A stretch of DNA of 64,000 nt from Bacillus dicomae (GTDB lineage Bacteria > Bacillota > Bacilli > Bacillales > Bacillaceae_G), in contig NZ_VHIV01000006.1 in NCBI RefSeq assembly GCF_006494425.1, positions 144,756 to 208,755 of the forward strand, given 5' to 3'. Numbering within the stretch: position 1 is the stretch's first letter; the number at the start of each line of letters is the position of its first letter. Of the stretch, positions 62,263-64,000 are shown in pieces. The position numbers and the translations under genes were made by a program. The notes beneath the pieces were generated by a model. That model ran no database searches. It saw only the letters and a program-made list of their open reading frames with translations, and had not been told where the DNA came from.

Positions 62263-62618
62263 CATACTTTCCACTCTCTTTCCGGTTTTAAATCTACATA
62301 AAAATATTAATATGAAATATCATGTGTGTTCAACACATTTTTAAAATAAATATAAAAAGTTCATTTTTGATTCATATTACAGACATAATATAAATCACTA
62401 TCATTTTGTTCTTTCGACAAGTTATATTATACATGAATTCCTACATTTATTACGAATTTTAGAGGCACATAGTATAATTTAACAAAAAAAGACTCTAACA
62501 TTTCTGTTAGATTTTTTTATATTGCCGATACCGATTTCCATAATATTCCCTTTATTACTTTCTATTGCTGTATAATTAAAATAGGAAAAAATTTGAAAAA
62601 GTATAGGGGGGAATTATT
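62263..62618. other. Spacer with an isolated terminator-like hairpin
   Basis: CTAACA-TTTC-TGTTAG at 62495-62510 is flanked by A7 and T7, which makes a bidirectional terminator shape, but both neighbours point away from it. TATAAT boxes occur at about 62473 and 62571. A short untranslated transcript is possible. I see no ORF with a ribosome site. Confidence 0.4.
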
Positions 62619-62939
62619 ATGACACATTCAAATGAGAAAAAGGCACATGGGCTTAAAGGGATAGGAGAAAAACTAAACCCAACTATCTATCAAGTGAGAT
62701 TCATGAAATTAGATGAACCGATTCAATTTGATTCGTTTCCTGAATTAAAGGAATTAGGAGACTGGTTGAGTACTTCAACGCACATGTGGTCGTGCCACTC
62801 AACTATGTACAAATACAACAGAGAAAAGTTTGAAAAGAAGTTTTTAGAAATTACGAAATTAACAGCTGATCATGTACTAATATCTATTGGTGGTGTCGGA
62901 TTTAACTTCATGTCACCGGGGTGGAGAAATTCTCTATAA
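62619..62939 (+). CDS. Conserved hypothetical protein, 106 aa
   Basis: The ATG at 62619 follows GGGGGGAA. The product is soluble, with no signal peptide or membrane segment. It has charged N-terminal residues (MTHSNEKKAHGLKGIGEK), an aromatic and Ser/His/Cys-rich centre (WLSTSTHMWSCHSTMYKY) and a C-terminal beta-like stretch (ADHVLISIGGVGFNF). I recognise no family. It has its own ribosome site and terminator and codon use like the neighbours, so it is likely to be real. Confidence 0.7.
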   Translation: MTHSNEKKAHGLKGIGEKLNPTIYQVRFMKLDEPIQFDSFPELKELGDWLSTSTHMWSCHSTMYKYNREKFEKKFLEITKLTADHVLISIGGVGFNFMSPGWRNSL

Positions 62940-62956
62940 AATAATGAAATTATATA

Positions 62957-62992
62957 AAGGGATAAAAATGAATGTTCATTTTTATCCCTTTA
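62957..62992 (+). terminator. Terminator after the 106-aa gene
   Basis: AAAGGGATAAAAATGAA and TTCATTTTTATCCCTTT form a 17-bp stem with a very short loop. Confidence 0.85.
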
Positions 62993-63114
62993 TTGTTTCG
63001 TAGTTTGCTCCCACTATATCGTATGTACTAAATGAATAGGTTTACCTTAATCATTTATAACCATTTCACCAACACACCATTTTTCCTTATTTTATAGTGT
63101 GATGAAAACAAAAA

Positions 63115-63139
63115 AACTCTACACATTTAGTGTAGAGTT
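63115..63139 (-). terminator. Terminator of the tRNA operon
   Basis: AACTCTACAC and GTGTAGAGTT form a 10-bp stem with a 5-nt loop; T6 follows on the minus strand. It ends the cluster after tRNA-Leu. Confidence 0.85.
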
Positions 63140-63159
63140 TTTTATTACGCCGTTCATGA

Positions 63160-63241
63160 TACCGATGGTCGGGGTCGAACCGACACTCCCGAAGGAACAC
63201 GATTTTGAGTCGTGCGCGTCTGCCAATTCCGCCACATCGGC
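63160..63241 (-). tRNA. tRNA-Leu (CAA)
   Basis: An 82-nt class II tRNA with a long variable arm (GTTCCTTCGGGAGT). The anticodon loop CTCAAAA gives CAA. Acceptor GCCGATG pairs with CATCGGT. No CCA is encoded (TATCATG follows), so it must be added by nucleotidyltransferase. Last gene of the cluster. Confidence 0.95.
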
Positions 63242-63251
63242 ACAAAAGAAA

Positions 63252-63322
<71 letters not shown>

Positions 63323-63336
63323 ATATTAAATTTTAT

Positions 63337-63411
63337 TGGAGCGGAAGACGGGATTCGAACCCGCGACCCCAACCTTGGCAAGGTTGTATTCTACCACTGA
63401 ACTACTTCCGC
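63337..63411 (-). tRNA. tRNA-Gly (GCC)
   Basis: A 75-nt tRNA with acceptor GCGGAAG/CTTCCGC and anticodon GCC in the CTTGCCAAG hairpin. CCA is encoded. Confidence 0.95.
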
Positions 63412-63416
63412 AAAAA

Positions 63417-63491
63417 TGGCTGGGCTAGCTGGATTCGAACCAGCGCATGACGGAGTCAAAGTCCGTTGCCTTACCGCTTGGCTATAGCCCA
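63417..63491 (-). tRNA. tRNA-Gln (UUG)
   Basis: A 75-nt tRNA. Acceptor TGGGCTA/TAGCCCA; anticodon loop CTTTGAC gives TTG. CCA is encoded. Confidence 0.95.
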
Positions 63492-63554
63492 TCGATTTCT
63501 TACTTAATTATATGTAAGTATCCATTAGATTATTTGTAATTTTTAAAATAAAAA

Positions 63555-63631
63555 TGGGGCGACTGATGGGAATCGAACCCACGAATGCCGGAGCCACAAT
63601 CCGGTGCGTTAACCACTTCGCCACAACCGCC
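63555..63631 (-). tRNA. tRNA-His (GUG)
   Basis: A 77-nt tRNA with an 8-bp acceptor including the extra G-1 opposite C73. The anticodon GTG lies in GGATTGTGGCTCC. CCA is encoded. Confidence 0.95.
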
Positions 63632-63649
63632 ATGTTGTGTAAATATATT

Positions 63650-63723
63650 TGGCAGGGGCAGTAGGAATCGAACCCACACTGGAGGTTTTGGAGACCTCAG
63701 TTCTACCTTTAAACTATGCCCCT
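63650..63723 (-). tRNA. tRNA-Trp (CCA)
   Basis: A 74-nt tRNA. Acceptor AGGGGCA/TGCCCCT; anticodon loop CTCCAAA gives CCA. The 3' CCA is encoded. Confidence 0.95.
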
Positions 63724-63730
63724 ATGTAAA

Positions 63731-63814
63731 TGGTGGAGGGGGGCAGATTCGAACTGCCGAACCCGAAGGAGCGGATTTACAGTCCGCCGCGTTTAGCCAC
63801 TTCGCTACCCCTCC
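63731..63814 (-). tRNA. tRNA-Tyr (GUA)
   Basis: An 84-nt class II tRNA. Acceptor GGAGGGG/CCCCTCC; anticodon loop CTGTAAA gives GTA; long variable arm CTCCTTCGGGTTCG. CCA is encoded. Confidence 0.95.
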
Positions 63815-63824
63815 GAAACTTACA

Positions 63825-63900
<76 letters not shown>

Positions 63901-63918
63901 GTATTTTATTAAAGTAAA

Positions 63919-63994
<76 letters not shown>

Positions 63995-64000
63995 TTATTA

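Overview
The window is low-GC Firmicute DNA and fits the Bacillus cereus group (cereus/anthracis/thuringiensis). Evidence: AT-rich intergenic DNA, GGAGG-type ribosome binding sites, some TTG and GTG starts, an M9 collagenase, a Fur-boxed NEAT/leucine-rich surface protein, prkA-yhbH, and a tail of a Bacillus-type tRNA operon reading Phe-Thr-Tyr-Trp-His-Gln-Gly-Cys-Leu. Most genes are on the minus strand. No phage, insertion sequence, CRISPR array or rRNA gene is visible. The species is inferred from gene content only.

Layout. 1-3810: formate dehydrogenase (cut by the window edge) divergent from fdhD. 4009-8377: two near-identical GNAT acetyltransferases flank an orphan two-component system; the spacer between holds two tiny membrane-protein ORFs, copies of a dispersed repeat and a structured leader. 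8376-10868: a MocR regulator divergent from an EamA exporter. 10943-11668: a lipoprotein and a 27-aa ORF. 11758-18855: a malate module (malic enzyme, MaeN transporter, MalK/MalR two-component system, chemoreceptor). 19108-20680: a C39-type peptidase-like protein and an exported 31-residue-repeat protein. 20903-22821: a second OmpR-type two-component system. 22971-24066: a phosphatase and a second 27-aa ORF. 24067-29108: a glpP-ugpCAEB operon with a structured leader and a triple Pho box. 29182-32248: acetyltransferase, ankyrin lipoprotein, NosL, small biotinyl-like protein. 32462-38233: a citrate module with the same parts as the malate module. 38481-40616: flotillin and NfeD. 40864-49646: collagenase, BCCT transporter, tandem GNAT, NEAT-LRR surface protein. 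49693-53280: yhbH and prkA. 53475-62262: small ORF, EAL protein, trmL, amidase, queG, tRNA-Gly, bdbD, a GT51 transglycosylase, NUDIX, yebC. 62619-64000: a small unknown protein and the tRNA cluster.

The most interesting signal is a composite promoter found four times with invariant spacing: TTACA-N4-TGTAA, 17 bp, TCGAT, 22 bp, a TATACT/TATTCT -10. It precedes a 29-aa membrane peptide (4744), two paralogous 27-aa proteins (11585 and 23860) and, on the minus strand, the monofunctional transglycosylase (60424). The inverted repeat matches the operator class recognised by BceR-like (antimicrobial-peptide sensing) response regulators, so these may form a small cell-envelope stress regulon encoding undescribed microproteins. 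No BceRS/BceAB set lies in the window, so the regulator would act in trans.

Other themes: two parallel sense-and-import modules for C4/C6 carboxylates (transporter, DcuS/CitA-type two-component system, dCache chemoreceptor); predicted CcpA sites ahead of both transporters; phosphate-starvation control of glycerol-3-phosphate uptake, with an antitermination-protein gene directly after a terminator-like leader; and a 152-bp repeat whose two full copies show compensatory base changes, which indicates a folded RNA.
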